This document shows, piece by piece, positions 35,104-47,995 of a stretch of DNA of 64,000 bases. The notes below the pieces were generated by a model, which had not been told where the DNA came from, ran no database searches, and was given only the letters and a program-made list of their open reading frames with translations. This DNA comes from Vandiemenella viatica. Taxonomy: Eukaryota > Arthropoda > Insecta > Orthoptera > Morabidae. The stretch covers positions 14,556,148-14,620,147 of the forward strand of contig CM061914.1 of the NCBI GenBank assembly GCA_031002005.1, given 5' to 3'. Each line of letters begins with the position of its first letter. Within the stretch, counting starts at the first letter, position 1. Made by a program: the position numbers and the translations under genes.

Positions 35104-38100
35104 TACGTGTGTCGTCTATCTACCAGAGACTCCCAGCCTAGTCTACTAATCAGTTCTGTGACGCTTTCATAAGGACTGTATCAAGCGGTCACGAATCGAG
35201 CGTCTCTTCTCTGTACATTCTCTATTCTTTCGATCAACCCCTTACGAAATGGGTCCCAAATGGCACAACAATAATCCAAATGTGGATGCACAAGAGATTT
35301 GTATGCTATCTCCTTTGTTTGTTCATTACAATTTTTCAAGATTCGACCTATGAATCGCAATCTAGAATTTGCTCTACCTACTAACAAATTAGTGTATATG
35401 TCCCATTTCATGTTCCTTTGTACTGTTATTCCCAAATATTTCATAGAATTGACCATATCAATAACTGTATTGTTAACTCATATTTCTGAACAATTGGATT
35501 CTTTTTGTTTGTTATGCTCATTGTTTGCACTTTTTACAATTTAGAGTAAGTTTCCACTCAGCGCACCAAGCCAAAATAACATCCAGATCACACTGAATTT
35601 CTAAGTAGTCGTCCAAATTTTTACTTCCCTATAAATAACAACATCATCAGCAAACAATTCTAAAAAGGCTTTTCACTTTTTCTCCGAGATCGTTTATAAA
35701 AATTAAGAAAAGAAGTGGTCCTATTACACTTCCTTGAGGTACACCTGATGTAACATCTAGATTAGAAGAACTTTCTCCTTCACGACAACATACTGCAACC
35801 GACCAGTTAGAAAACCCTTTATCCATTCACAAAGCTGATCCGATATACCGCTAGCTCGAAGCTTCGCTAAAAGGCGGTTTTCTACACCCTCCTCATCTTA
35901 AAATGAATCCCAATCCAGCTTCTTCACCATATCAGTTAATTAATTGTGCTCTGCAGTAATTATGAAACAATTCTAGATGCACTCTCTGCACCCTTCTAAC
36001 TCCTGTATTTGTAGACCCAATACTACACCCCCATATTCAAGCAACAGTCTGAAAAAGTTTTATGATCCAATATCCCTCAAATTTCTGGTACATACCCTCT
36101 CCAATAAATGAAGGATTTTAAAACCACGTCCTGTCCAATGTGTGCTGCCCAGTTGAGTTTATTATCAAATAGTAGCTGACCCGGCAATGCTTCACTATTG
36201 CTGGACTTGAGTAGGCACATAGATTAAATGAAGAAATATTTACATATAAATTTTAAACTGGAGAGGTGATGCGCTTTGGAAATCATATGCAGGCAGTATT
36301 TTTCTGTTTGTTTCAAAGTATAAGTGTGCAAATTCCCATTGAAATCTGATGAAATATGTGGTTTTGTCTAAATTATGGGGAGGAGGGGTGGGTTTTTTTA
36401 ATTTTTTTTTGACAGGAACCATTTTCGACATCCCCTTGACAATTCACCATAGCTTCGCCGTAATCGGACGAACGGTTTGCGGGTTTGTTTAAATTATGAG
36501 GTGTTATGGGGAAGAGGGGGTAATTAAGGTGGTGGAAAGAGAGGAGAGGGATTGGGTTTTTGTGAAATTAATGTGAACAGTATTTCTCTCTCATTTTAAA
36601 GTATAAATGTACAAATTCTTATCTAAATTGGATAAAAAATGTGGTTTGCCTAAATTTTGGGGTTAAAATATAATGGGGGGGGGGGGTGGAAAAGGGGAGA
36701 GGGGATGAATATTCGGAAACCATATGTTGGCAGTATTTTTCTGTTTGTTTTAAAGTATAAGTGTACAAATTCTTATCTAAATCGGATAAAAAATGTGGTT
36801 TGCCTAAATTATGGGGTAGAAACATAATGAGGGGGGGGGGTGGAAAGGGGGAGAGGGGATGTCGGAAACCATATGTTGGCAGTATTTTTCTGTTTGTTTT
36901 AAAGTATAAGTGTACAAATTCCTATCTAAATCGGTTTAAAAAATGTGGTATTGCCTAAAATTATGGAGTGAAAAAATTATGGGGGTGGAAAGGGGGTGAG
37001 GGGATTAATATTCGGAAACCGTATGTAGGAAGTATTTTTATGTTTGTTTTAAAGTATAAGTGTACAAATTCCTATCTAAATTGGATAAAAAATGTGGTTT
37101 TGCCTAAATTATGGGGTGTTATGGGGAATAGGGGGTGACTTTTTGGAAATTTTTTTTCACAGGAACCTTCGCAGGCGCACACTCGAAAACTCTCCAAAGT
37201 TTCATTGCAATCTGATAAATGGTATAGGAAAGCATAGAAGACGAACAAACCCACAAACATTGATTTTTATGTATAAGATTATGCTCAGGATTGCATCCTT
37301 CAGGCCTATAGCAAGCATTCCCCCCCCCCCCCCCCTATAATCACAGTTTTACTAATTTATCTGTATACCTAATAAGACGACTCTTCTTGACCTTTTTTTT
37401 ATCGATTATGTGTTGCCCTGTCTTTCCTCATTTTTACTATCTCCTTGAATAGTTCCAACTTCAACTCCACTATTCGTATATCTCTCGTGTACATGTTGAA
37501 TCTCCCCCAAATATGTGCCTTTTTATAACTGTACCTACCAATATTTATTTTGTTACATGAAGCTAACAATCCATGAACAGCAAGAACTAAGTAATCAGTT
37601 CTGAGTGAACTTAACATCCACGACAGTCCATCTTTGATTGGGTAATGTGACAGGAACAGTCTACAAACATTCACTCTGCAAGAGCACATAAAATAGGCAG
37701 AACACCAAAGCAGTGACTCCACCAAAATCTGCAAATCTTATCAGGTCCCATTCAGAAAAGTAGAAGTTCAGTTTGAACAGGGTATGATAGTGTACAACTG
37801 TTCTTAAATTTTAGGAGAACAAGTTTGATTGACTGCTGTGCCTCACTACATTAAACACCATTTACTAAAAAGCAAACAGAAAAAATGTATTTAATTGGAA
37901 TATCATTTATATGCGAGTTTGTAACAAGATATTTAAATTTTCCAGGAATGGAATTCTTTGCAAATGAGAAAAGTTTCAAAGGAGTCATGTTAGATCAACT
38001 GATGGGTGGTGGTGCTGAAACAAAAATGGAATTAGCACAAAACATTAGTGAACTCCTTAGAAAAGGTGCTGTGAAGCCGCTTCCAACCACTATATTTACA

Positions 38101-38200
38101 TCTGATAAAGTAGAAGACGCTTACAGGTAAGTGAAAGCTTACAACATGACCTGATTACTTTCTCAAAATATGGAATCCATAACATTTTGGTATCATATAT
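35104..38200 (+). repeat. Third copy of the palindrome unit (plus orientation)
   Basis: Follows 25104-28214 almost base for base, with homopolymer indels. It contains LINE B RT (35181-35800, frameshifted), the Helitron-like element 36172-37278, the ORF 37399-37734 and the FAS exon 37946-38126. Unlike the left arm it runs past the AT repeat into unique sequence (38210 on). Confidence 0.95.
37946..38126 (+). CDS. FASN: Fatty acid synthase, exon: end of enoyl reductase (assembled copy 3)
   Basis: Identical peptide and splice sites to 27966-28146, in the coding orientation. As the copy directly contiguous with unique downstream intron sequence leading to 48541, this may be the true exon, with 27966 and 28307 as assembly duplicates. 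If both plus-strand copies were real and spliced in, the frame would break, because the exon enters in phase 1 and leaves in phase 2. Confidence 0.85.
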
Positions 38201-38514
38201 ATATATATATGTATATTATTCTGCACTATTTGCAACATTTTGCTTGTGTGCTAGATCCAATTCACTGTCCCCCCTCTCTGTCCTCTTTTTGAATTTGCCG
38301 CCATCAAGTTCCTGACTAGCGGTCACTCTGTGAGACCGTATCCTGCACCACCCTCCCTCCGTGCTGTTCTCCTGTTGACGAAGGGCCGAGTGCCAAAATA
38401 TTCATTGTTGTTCCTGTCTTTTGTGCTTACTTATGTGTTCACCCCATTATACCATCATCTAAAGTAAGTGGTGGTTCATTTCGCTATCCCTTTATATATA
38501 TATATATATATATA
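38127..38514 (+). other. FAS intron start and unique sequence
   Basis: Contains (TA)n runs at about 38195-38210 and 38492-38513. The middle is less AT-rich and unrecognised. Confidence 0.6.
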
Positions 38515-40328
38515 CTAGCTGACCCAGCAATGATTAGCTATTGCTAGACTTGAATACACATATAGATTAAATGAATCCATTTGAAAGTTTGTATTTAATT
38601 AAAATTAGTTATTTATGAATAAATTTTAATTACTGTTGCATTCAATTTCAAGTTTATTGTAATGGTCTTGAATATGTAATGTTTTTGGTGATTCCAATCA
38701 ACATATATACAAAAAATCTCAGTTTGTTTTGGAGCTATACACTAAACAGAGAAAAGTTGCATGTGTAAATCAGTCTTAAGAGGGGTGAAACAGGAGAGCA
38801 GATGCAGTTTTGTAAACTAAATATAAACATCCTTTTCACTTATTTTAAAGTATATGTGTGTACACTTCCTTCGATATCATATAAAAACTGTAGATTTGTG
38901 CGTTGTTACAAAAACTTTAAAAGAATTTTTAAAATTCAAGTTCGAATTACTAGGTCAGCAAATATCTTCTTTTTATTTTTTTTAACTACTTAACTTCTCT
39001 TAACAGTGAGGTCTTTAGAGACAGAGCAATTATCTGACTGTAATCTGTCCATTGCTGTTTAACAGGAAATAATGTGTACTTTAATGCTGTTGCTATCTAC
39101 TTTGTCTAATTTTCCCAGCGTTTTTGAGATAATTCCAAAAAACTGAATGGTTTCAAGTGTAAATTTTTCTTAATTAGAGTGATAGTGAAAGTGGGTGGGT
39201 TTTGTAAACCAAAGATAGACAGCATTTTTCTCTTTGCTTTAATTTATACATGTACAAAGTTCCATCCACAATGAATAAAGTTGGTGTAAGGAACATCAAA
39301 AATTAAGAGAGGAAGGAATAAAGGGGATGAGAGGTTGGGATTTGGGAACAAAACTGTAGACAATATTTTTCTTCTTATTTTAAAGTATTCGTGTGTGAAG
39401 ATCCATCGATATCAGATAAAAACTGCATGTATAAAGAACATTCGAAAAACAATAATAATAATAATAATAATAATAATGGGGGAGGTAAAGGAGAAGTGGG
39501 TTTCAGTTCTAGCAATCTAAATATAGACCATATTTTTCTGTCTGTTTTATAGATTGCATGTGCAAAGTTCCATCTATATCTTATAAAAACTGTGCGTATG
39601 TATATGAAATATTGACAAAAATGAGGGGGTTTGGGTAAATGGGGAGAGCAGTTGGTTGTTTAAAACCAAATGAAAGCAGCCTTTTTCTCCTTGTTTTGAA
39701 GTATACAAATGCTAAGTTCAATTAAAATCACATAAAAAATGTGGGTTTCAATAAAGATCACTGGAAATTAATGGGGGAGGGGTAAAGGGGGAGAGCGATT
39801 GTGCTTTGGCAAACTGAAAGTAAACAGTATTTTTCTGTTTGTTTTAAAGTATATGTGTGCAAACTTCCTTCAAAATCAGATAGGAACTGTAGATTTGTAT
39901 AAAGAACATTGACAATAATGAAGGGTTGGAAAAGGGGAGAGGGATTGGGTTTTTTACGATTTTTTTTAAGTATACGTGTGCAAAGTTCCATCGAAACTGG
40001 ATAAAAAGTGTGGGTGTGTGTAAAAATTAAGGGGTGTGAAGGGGGAAAGGGGATGTGTTTTTGTAAACCAAACAAAGGCAGTATTTTTCTGTTTGTTTTA
40101 CAGTATACATGTGCAAATTTCTGTAGAAATTGGATAAATTCTGTTGGGTTGTTTAAATTATGGGGTGTTATGGGCGAGAGGGGGTGGTTTTTTGAAATTT
40201 TATTTCTTAGGAACCATCTCCGACATGCTCTCGTCAAGTCACCAAAGTTTCACCGTAATCGGATGAATGGTTTAGGAGCGCATAGAGAGGACATACAAAG
40301 AAAGGTACATTGATTTTTATATATAAGA
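38515..40328 (-). mobile_element. Helitron-like non-autonomous element
   Basis: Minus-strand ends: start TCTTATATATAAAAATC (at 40328) and end GGGTCAGCTAG (CTAG at 38515-38518), next to A/T as expected on that side. A hairpin precedes the end (GCAATAGCTAATCATTGC region). The interior is non-coding units containing TTTCTGTTTGTTTTAAAGTA and runs of G-rich/A-rich sequence, plus an (AAT)n run at 39452-39477. A second copy begins at once at 40329. Confidence 0.65.
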
Positions 40329-41830
40329 CTAGCCGACCCGGCAATGCTTCGCTATTGCTAGACTTGGTTTAGGCAAACCAAATGTAGACAGTATTTTTAA
40401 GTTTATTTTAAAGTATACGTGTGCAAAGTTCCTTAAAAATTGGGAAAAAAACTGGGTTTATACAAGGAATATTGGCAAAAATTAAGAGTGTTTAAAGGGG
40501 AAAAGGGGTTGCACTTTTGGATACCATATGTTGCAAATTTTGGTGGAAATCTGATTAATTGTATGGGTTTGTTTAAATTAAGGGGTGGAGGGTGTTGATT
40601 TTTTTAAATCTTTTTTTCAGGAACCGTCCCAGACGTGCTCTCTACAACTCAACACAGTTCCATCATAATCGGATAAAAATTTGGGGGTTTTGATAAATAT
40701 CATTGGAAATTAAGAGGGAAGGGGGTGGGATTAGGCTAAAGAAATTTACATAGTATTTTTCTGCTTGTTTTAAGTATAAGTGTGTTAAAGTTCCTTCAAA
40801 ATCAGGTAAAACGATACCTTTATATATGACAAGTGGCAAAAAATTAAGGGGATGTAAAGAGGATGAAAGGGTTGCCTTTTTGGAATACATATGTAGACAG
40901 TATTTTTCTGTTTGTTTTAAAGTATACGTGTGAAAATTTCTACAGGAATAGGATAAAATCTGTGTATTTGTTTAAATTAGGGGGATGTTAAGGGGTATGA
41001 GGGATGGCATTTTTGGAAATCGTACGTAGGAAATATTTTTCAATTTGTTTTAAAAGTATATGTGTGCAAATTTCCATCAAAATTGGATAAAATCTGTAGG
41101 TTTTCTTCATTTATGGGGAGTAGGAGGGAATAAGGGGTGGTTTTGGGTGGAAAAGGGGAGAGGGATTGGGTTTTGGTAAAACTAATGTCTATAGTATTTT
41201 TCTATTTTTTAAAAAGTATATGTGTACAAAGTTCCATCGAAATCGGATAAAAACTGAGGGTTTATGTAAAAATTAAGGGGTGGGAAGGGAGAATGGGATG
41301 CATTTTTAGAAACCAAATCTAGACGGTATTTTTCAGTTTGTTTTACAGTACACTTGTGCAAATTTCCATAGAGATTGGATAAAATTTGTTGGGTTGTTTA
41401 AATTATGGGGTGTTATGGGGAAGAGGGGTTGTGTTTTTTGAAACTATATGTAGGCAGTATTTTTCTGTTTGTCTTAAAGTATATGTGTGCCAATTTCCAT
41501 CAAAATCAGATTAAATCTGTGGGTTTTTTTAAATTATGGGGTGCAAGGGGGAAGAGGGGGTGGTTTTGGGGTAGAACAGGTGAGAGGGATTGGGTTTTTA
41601 TAAAACTAATGTCTACAGTATTTTTCTATTTTTTTAATAGTATGCGTGCGCAAAATTCTTTCGAAATCTGATAAAAAGTGTGGGTTTGTGTAAAAATTAA
41701 GTGGTGGGATGGGGGAAAGGGGGTTAGTTTTAAAGTGCTAAGAGTCTTCAAAATCTGATAGAAACAGTAGCTTTGTATAAAGAACATTGAAAAAATAATA
41801 ATAATAATGTGGGTGTAAAGAAAGGAAGCA
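40329..41830 (-). mobile_element. Helitron-like element, tandem second copy, one end lost
   Basis: Starts with CTAGCCGACCCGGCAATGC directly after the previous element. The terminal hairpin on the minus strand is GCAATAGCGAAGCATTGC. The interior has about ten units of the same minisatellite. The TC end is not identifiable, so the right border is approximate. Confidence 0.5.
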
Positions 41831-42234
41831 CGGTGAAATAAATGAAACATAAGAAATAAGTGTAACACACTCATTGTAAGCACCTTAGAATTTGGGTAAC
41901 TTCTAGCTTTCTTAGCTATAGAGCATAAGGGAGGGTGTAAGCTTTACAGTAAACATAAATATTTACAGTTTACAGGATACGAGAGAAACGTTTCATGCAG
42001 AAGAAGCCAATACTGCAACCAAACTCAGTAAATAAACTGATTGAAAAACTGTAAAGTCACTCAACACACAAAATAGGCCTTTAATAAACAATTTATAAGA
42101 GAAAATCACTTATAAACTAATGTGAAATAGGGCTATCCAATGTTATCCAATTTGTAAACAGTCGATTTTTGTTACGTGATAATATCATAGATTCTCAACA
42201 CTTTTTGTAGCAGTAAAGTAAGTTTATAATAATA
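41831..42234 (+). other. FAS intron sequence
   Basis: AT-rich, no features recognised; ends in (AAT)n at 42227-42239, the target of the next insertion. Confidence 0.5.
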
Positions 42235-42248
42235 ATAATCAGAAAGAG

Positions 42249-43034
42249 CCACTCATGAACAAATATGGCACTATCAAACAAGTTAAACAGTTTAAGTACT
42301 TAGGAGAAATTATTGGTAATACTGGTACTGAGAAAGAAGCCCACAAGAACCGCGCTGAAAAACTGCAAAAAGCATATGCTATTAATTGGAATACGTACAA
42401 TAAGAAATCGCTTTCCACCAAAGCCAAACTCCATCACTACCACACCGTCGTTCTTCCAGGAGCACTGTATGTGACGGAGACATCATCATTAACGGTAAAT
42501 GTCAAAGGAATAGAAAAAATAAAAAGACAGATACTGAGATAACTATTCGGCCCCAAAATCCAAGATGGCATCTGGATGCGCAAAAGCTCAGAAGAACTGT
42601 ATTCACTGACCGAAAGATTCACCTCACTTGCACGGAAAAGACGCATGAAATTTTATGGACATATTGCACGAATGGATGACTCACGACTTACCAAGAAAAT
42701 TTTCCACATCGTCAACGGTCCGCGACAAAACAAAGCACACTGGTTTGTAGAAACCCGGAAGGACCTCGCAGAAGTCAGCCTTGACCCATTGATATCCATA
42801 CGCAGTAAATATAGACAATTGATCACCTCACATAAATTTGCCCCTAAGAGCCCTACATCAAAATATCTGAAACTCAGAAATGCATGGACACAAGAGAGAC
42901 GTCAAGCCCACAGCGAAAGGATGAGGAAGTTTTGGGAAAATAAGAAGAACAGCAAGAAGAATAAGAAGGACAATGCAAATTAATGGTTCCACGCGCTCCT
43001 TAGTGGGCTAAACGATGTAATAATAAAAAAAATT
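42249..43034 (+). mobile_element. RTE-like LINE 3' fragment with target duplication
   Basis: A 5'-truncated non-LTR element flanked by a 14-bp direct repeat, ATAATCAGAAAGAG (42235-42248 and 43035-43048). It ends in an A-rich stretch. The two ORFs 42255-42542 and 42576-42983 form one C-terminal region split by a TAA. Clean TSDs show target-primed insertion. Confidence 0.85.
42255..42983 (+). pseudogene. RTE-like LINE ORF2 C-terminus, split
   Basis: QFKYLGEIIGNTG, then KAKLHHYHTVVLPGALYVTE and MKFYGHIARMDDSRLTKKIF. The order (KYLG, a YGSET-like ALYVTET, then GHIARMD) is the usual end of RTE-type and related LINE proteins after the RT core. A lysine-rich tail closes the frame at 42983. The catalytic RT motifs are absent through 5' truncation. 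Confidence 0.8.
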
Positions 43035-43048
43035 ATAATCAGAAAGAG

Positions 43049-43818
43049 AGTTGAATTCACTAAAATTCCGTAGTTTCAGGCTGTGTAAATAGAGTAAATA
43101 AAATTTTAAACACTTTGATAGACACACTTGCACTTTCAACATTTTTAATCATGTTTTCAATAATTTCTCGAACTAAAAAGTAAATTTCCCGAAAGAACAA
43201 AAAATTTAGTATTTTATATTAAAGTTTCAAAACATTCTATGCAGTAGAACTAATATTAAATTAATTTTTAAAGTTACTTCATCATAAACAAAAATGTGGT
43301 AATTTCGAAATTAAATTGCGATTAAACTTAGCCACTTCTGTAAATAAAACAACTGCTAAAACACGTAATAAAATTCAAAGAAAATTCAAATGATATCACT
43401 TTTTTGATATAAATGACACTGGAAGAATTATTAAAATGAAACAGGTTTTTATGTTATGGCATCTCGACAGTCTCAAACCAGAGTTTTGGTAAATGGATAA
43501 CTTTGCTAACACACCACCAATAACAATAAAATTTACACCTTTGAAATCAGGAGCAAACGTAGAATACGTTGACACTAATTTTAACACGATAATTTGTAAT
43601 CCAGCAGGGATGTCTAAAAATTGCTCAAATTAACTTACATTTCGGGGATTTACAAACTGCTTTCGGAAACTTATTACCATTGCGCACATACAATTAATTC
43701 ATTTACAAGAAAACTAATTATTTTAGAATTATAGCCAAATACTTTTTATAAACCTTAAAAGCCAAGCTACATATGGCTAAATTTTGAACACATTTGATAA
43801 TTACATCTTTTTAGACTA
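43049..43818 (+). other. FAS intron sequence
   Basis: AT-rich; no features seen. Confidence 0.5.
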
Positions 43819-44370
43819 CTAGCTGGCACCCACGACTTTTTTCGTGTTTATAAAGAATTTGGATTGACAGCTACCGAAATTCGGCCAATGTTGTGATCGA
43901 CGGGTGAGTCTGTGCAACCAGTGATCTGCGCTAGAAACTTTTGGCTGAAAAGTGATACACCATGACTCATACATTTTTGGTAGAAATATGAGAGTGCCGC
44001 AGGTCGACCAATTTTAACCACCATATCTCCCACACCATTATAGCTACCGACATTTAACCACCATAGTACATGATAGGAGAAACGATACAACTACCACACA
44101 CAAATACCAATGGTCTATGCTATGTAGTTGTAGGACCAGAGTGACATATACGGAGACACGTCTTTGGTCAAAATACAAAAATACCCTGCATCGACCACTT
44201 TTAACCATCATATCTCCCACAATCCCACAGCTATTGACATTTGGTCAATGTTGTGCATGGCAGGAAACTCCATGCTACTTCCACACACAAAGACAAGTGA
44301 TCTGTGCTAGGTAGTGGTGGCTGAAAAGTGAAATATAGGAAAACACTTGTCTATTTATATTTATATAAGA
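43819..44370 (-). mobile_element. Helitron-like element, second family (short copy)
   Basis: On the minus strand it starts TCTTATATAAATATAAATAG and ends GGTGCCAGCTAG followed by T. A perfect stem CACGA-loop-TCGTG lies just before the end. Interior units recall those of 53618-54562, of which this is a shorter inverted relative. No coding sequence. Confidence 0.68.
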
Positions 44371-45694
44371 GTTTTGGTAAGTAGTAGAACACATCTATCA
44401 TGCGGCTGAGTGTATAAATTGAGATACTCAGGCTGTCTGGTGGTCTTTTCGTTTTTGTCTTTTGATATTGGCTTTATCCGGGAACCTTTGTGTGTAGTAA
44501 ACCTGCGTGAGTGTGTTTCGTCACGTCGCCGTGTGCTTGTTGGTTAGACCAGGATGATTTCAGGTTGGGTTGAACTTTGAAACACAGCATGTTCGACTCA
44601 CTGCCACGTTGACTTTTTCTCACCAGTGACTAATATTTGTACAAACTATGGACCGATAAATTTTCTAAAGGGGTTTAGTTGGGAACTTCTTTCTCTTCAC
44701 GACTTGTAATTTTTGGAAACTCAACTGTGAATGCTATTTTTTACAATAAACTTCAAATTTTTCCTCAAGGTGGATTTCTACATGCTTTAGTAGTGAACAG
44801 TAACCTTTCTTCAGCGTTTGGTTCAAATAAGGTTTGTGGCAGCTGATAAGCTTTACAGTTGAAGCATCCAGGCGGACACATGGTCATTTAAAATTATTAA
44901 TGCAAATTCGGAGTAACATTCAACAAGTCGAGATTCAGTAAAGGTGATGAAACCTATACTCCACCCCGGTATATTGGTTTTGCCCCTTACATCATGTATT
45001 GCTGAATTATCATAGCAACACGAAGCACAAAATGAATTGAGTAAAATCTGAGGGTTAATATGAAAATTAAGTGATGTAAAGGGGAAGGGGGTGTGGATTG
45101 GAATTTTTTATTTGGTCATAAACCTTAATGAAAAATCATATACGTTTTCCACGTTTCAAGCTGATCAGTGTTAATTTTATTCCTTGTAGCTTTACACTAC
45201 GTCAATGTCGAGATGGATTTTAAAAATTTTAAGGTAACCTCCTTGGCTTATATGTTACAAGACTTAAGGTGATCGGTCAAACTGTATTTATCGTATTTTT
45301 GTATAAAAAAACATTGACAATAATTAGGTGGGGAAAGGGGGAGAAGGGTTGGTTTTGTAAATAAAATGTAGATAATGTAAAGTTCAATCCAAATTGGATA
45401 AAAACTATGGGTATCTATAAAGATTAGGATAGGAAGGGGTAAAAGAGGAGAGGGGAGGCTTTAGCAAATCAAACGTAGACAGTACTTTTCTGTTGTTGTT
45501 GTTTTTTTTTCTTTTTTTTAAAAAAGTAAAATATATGCACATGAAGAGGGGTTGGTTTTTGTAAACCAAATGCAGAAAGAATTTTTCTCCTTGTTTTATA
45601 CTGAAAGAAAAGGAGTATCTATGTTTATGACTGGCAGTTTGAATATGACTAGACGACCCTTGCGAAAATTTCGCGGAAAAAAAAATCGGTGAAA
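44371..45694 (+). other. FAS intron with degraded minisatellite pieces
   Basis: 45030-45610 resembles the interior units of the Helitron-like elements (GGATAAAAACTATGGG, AAACCAAATG), without recognisable ends. The rest is unremarkable. Confidence 0.45.
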
Positions 45695-47995
45695 AGTGAG
45701 GTTGAATATGATGTCACTAAAGCTGAGTCATTACTCTTCATACTCCTACTTCATTTATCGATTTTGGTTGTATATACAGGGAGATAAATGGATAGAGATA
45801 CAAAAAACAGATTTTAGAAAAATTAACATTTTTGCCCTTTAAGGGTCGAATTACGAAAAATTCATATCTTAAATTATAATGTTACCACGGCGGAGACCTT
45901 AATCTTTAGTATGATACCTCATTTATCTATATCGGTTGGATATCAAGTGAGATAAATGGCACGTGACACAAAAATGCGTTATAGAAGCATTTATACTTTT
46001 TCCATTTTAGGGGTGGAATTCCAAAAACATTCTTTCTTAAAATATGATGTCACCAAATCTGAGACATTACTCCTCATAATCTTACTTGATTTTTCGATTT
46101 TGGTTAGATATCCAATGAGATAAATTGCTTAAGACACAAAAAATGAATTTTAGAAAAATTAACATTTTTGCCCTTTAAGGGTCGAATTACGAAAAACTCC
46201 TTTCTTAAATTATAATGTTACCACGGCGGAGACCTTAATCTTTAGTATGATACCTCATTTATCTATATCGGTTGGATATCAAGTGAGATAAATGGCACGT
46301 GACACAAAAATGCGTTATAGAAGCATTTATACTTTTTCCATTTTAGGGGTGGAATTCCAAAAGCATTCTTTCTTAAAATATGATGTCACCAAATCTGAGA
46401 CATTACTCCTCATAATCTTACTTGATTTTTCGATTTTGGTTAGATATCCAATGAGATAAATTGCTTAAGACACAAAAAATGAATTTTAGAAAAATTAACA
46501 TTTTTGCCCTTTAAGGGTCGAATTACGAAAAACTCCTTTCTTAAAATATAATGTTACCATGGCGGAGACCTTATTATTTAATATGATACCTCATTTATCT
46601 ATATCGGTTAGATAATAAGGGAGATAAATCGCTCGTGACACAAAAATGCGTTATAGAAAAATTTATACTTTTTCCCTTTAATGGTTGAATTCCAAAACAA
46701 TTATTTCTTAAAATATGATTTCACAAAACTGAGACATTACTCCTCATATTCCTACCTCATTTATCGATTTTGGTTAGATATCGAGGGAGATAAATGGCTC
46801 GAGATAAAAAACACGCATTTTAGAAAAAGTGACATTTTTGCCCTATAAGGGTCGAATTACGAAAAATTCCTTTCTTAAAATATAATGTTACCATGGCGGA
46901 GACCTTATTATTTAATATGATACCTCATTTATCTATATCGGTTAGATAATAAGGGAGATAAATCGCTCGTGACACAAAAATGCGTTATAGAAAAATTTAT
47001 ACTTTTTCCCTTTAATGGTTGAATTCCAAAACAATTATTTCTTAAAATATGATTTCACAAAACTGAGACATTACTCCTCATATTCCTACCTCATTTATCG
47101 ATTTTGGTTAGATATCGAGGGAGATAAATGGCTCGAGATAAAAAACACGCATTTTAGAAAAAGTGACATTTTTGCCCTATAAGGGTCGAATTACGAAAAA
47201 TTCCTTTCTTAAAATATAATGTTACCATGGCGGAGACCTTATTATTTAATATGATACCTCATTTATCTATATCGGTTAGATATTAAGGGAGATAAATCGC
47301 TCGTGACACAAAAATGCGTTATAGAAAAATTTATACTTTTTCCCTTTAATGGTTGAATTCCAAAACAATTATTTCTTAAAATATGATTTCACAAAACTGA
47401 GACATTACTCCTCATATTCCTACCTCATTTATCGATTTTGGTTAGATATCGAGGGAGATAAATGGCTCGAGATAAAAAACACGCATTTTAGAAAAAGTGA
47501 CTTTTTTGCCCTATAAGGGTCAAATTACGAAAAATTCCTGTCTAAAAATATAATGTTACCATGGCGGAGACCTTATTCTTTAATATGATACCTCATTTAT
47601 ATCGGTTAGATATTAAGGGAGATAAATCGCTCGTGACACAAAAACGCATTGCAAAAATATTGATACTTTTGCCCTTTAAGGGTCGAATTCCGAAAAATTT
47701 CTGGCTTAATATATGACGTCAGTAAAGCGGAGATCTTAATCTTTAAAACGATGCTTCATAAAACGGTTTCAGATAGGTATCCAGGGAGATAACTGACTCG
47801 TAACACAGAAAACAGCATTTTAGAAAAATTTACATTTTTGCCCTTTAAGGGTCGAATTCCGAAAACTTTCTTGCTTAAAATACGATTTAACCAAAGTGGA
47901 GACCATATGCTTTAAACTGATACCTCATTCATTGATTTCTGTTAAGTATGAAGGAAGATATAGGCTTGTGACAAAAAAATACCTTATAGAAATAA
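45695..47995. repeat. Satellite array, dimeric period 334-336 bp
   Basis: The block GTTACCAYGGCGGAGACCTT begins at 45881, 46217, 46553, 46887, 47221 and 47555, spacings 336, 336, 334, 334, 334. Each period consists of two related half-units of about 167 bp. One has TTTTTGCCCTTTAAGGGTCG, the other TTTTTCCCTTTAATGGTTG. Central units are near identical and the edges decay, especially after 47700, as in a homogenised satellite. Confidence 0.93.

Noticed and set aside
34018..35172. Long open frames of 354-384 codons
   Set aside because: They run through 1000 N and exist only because N has no stop codon.
45695..47995. CRISPR-like array
   Set aside because: Units are long, contiguous and related throughout, with no unique spacers; this is a eukaryotic satellite.
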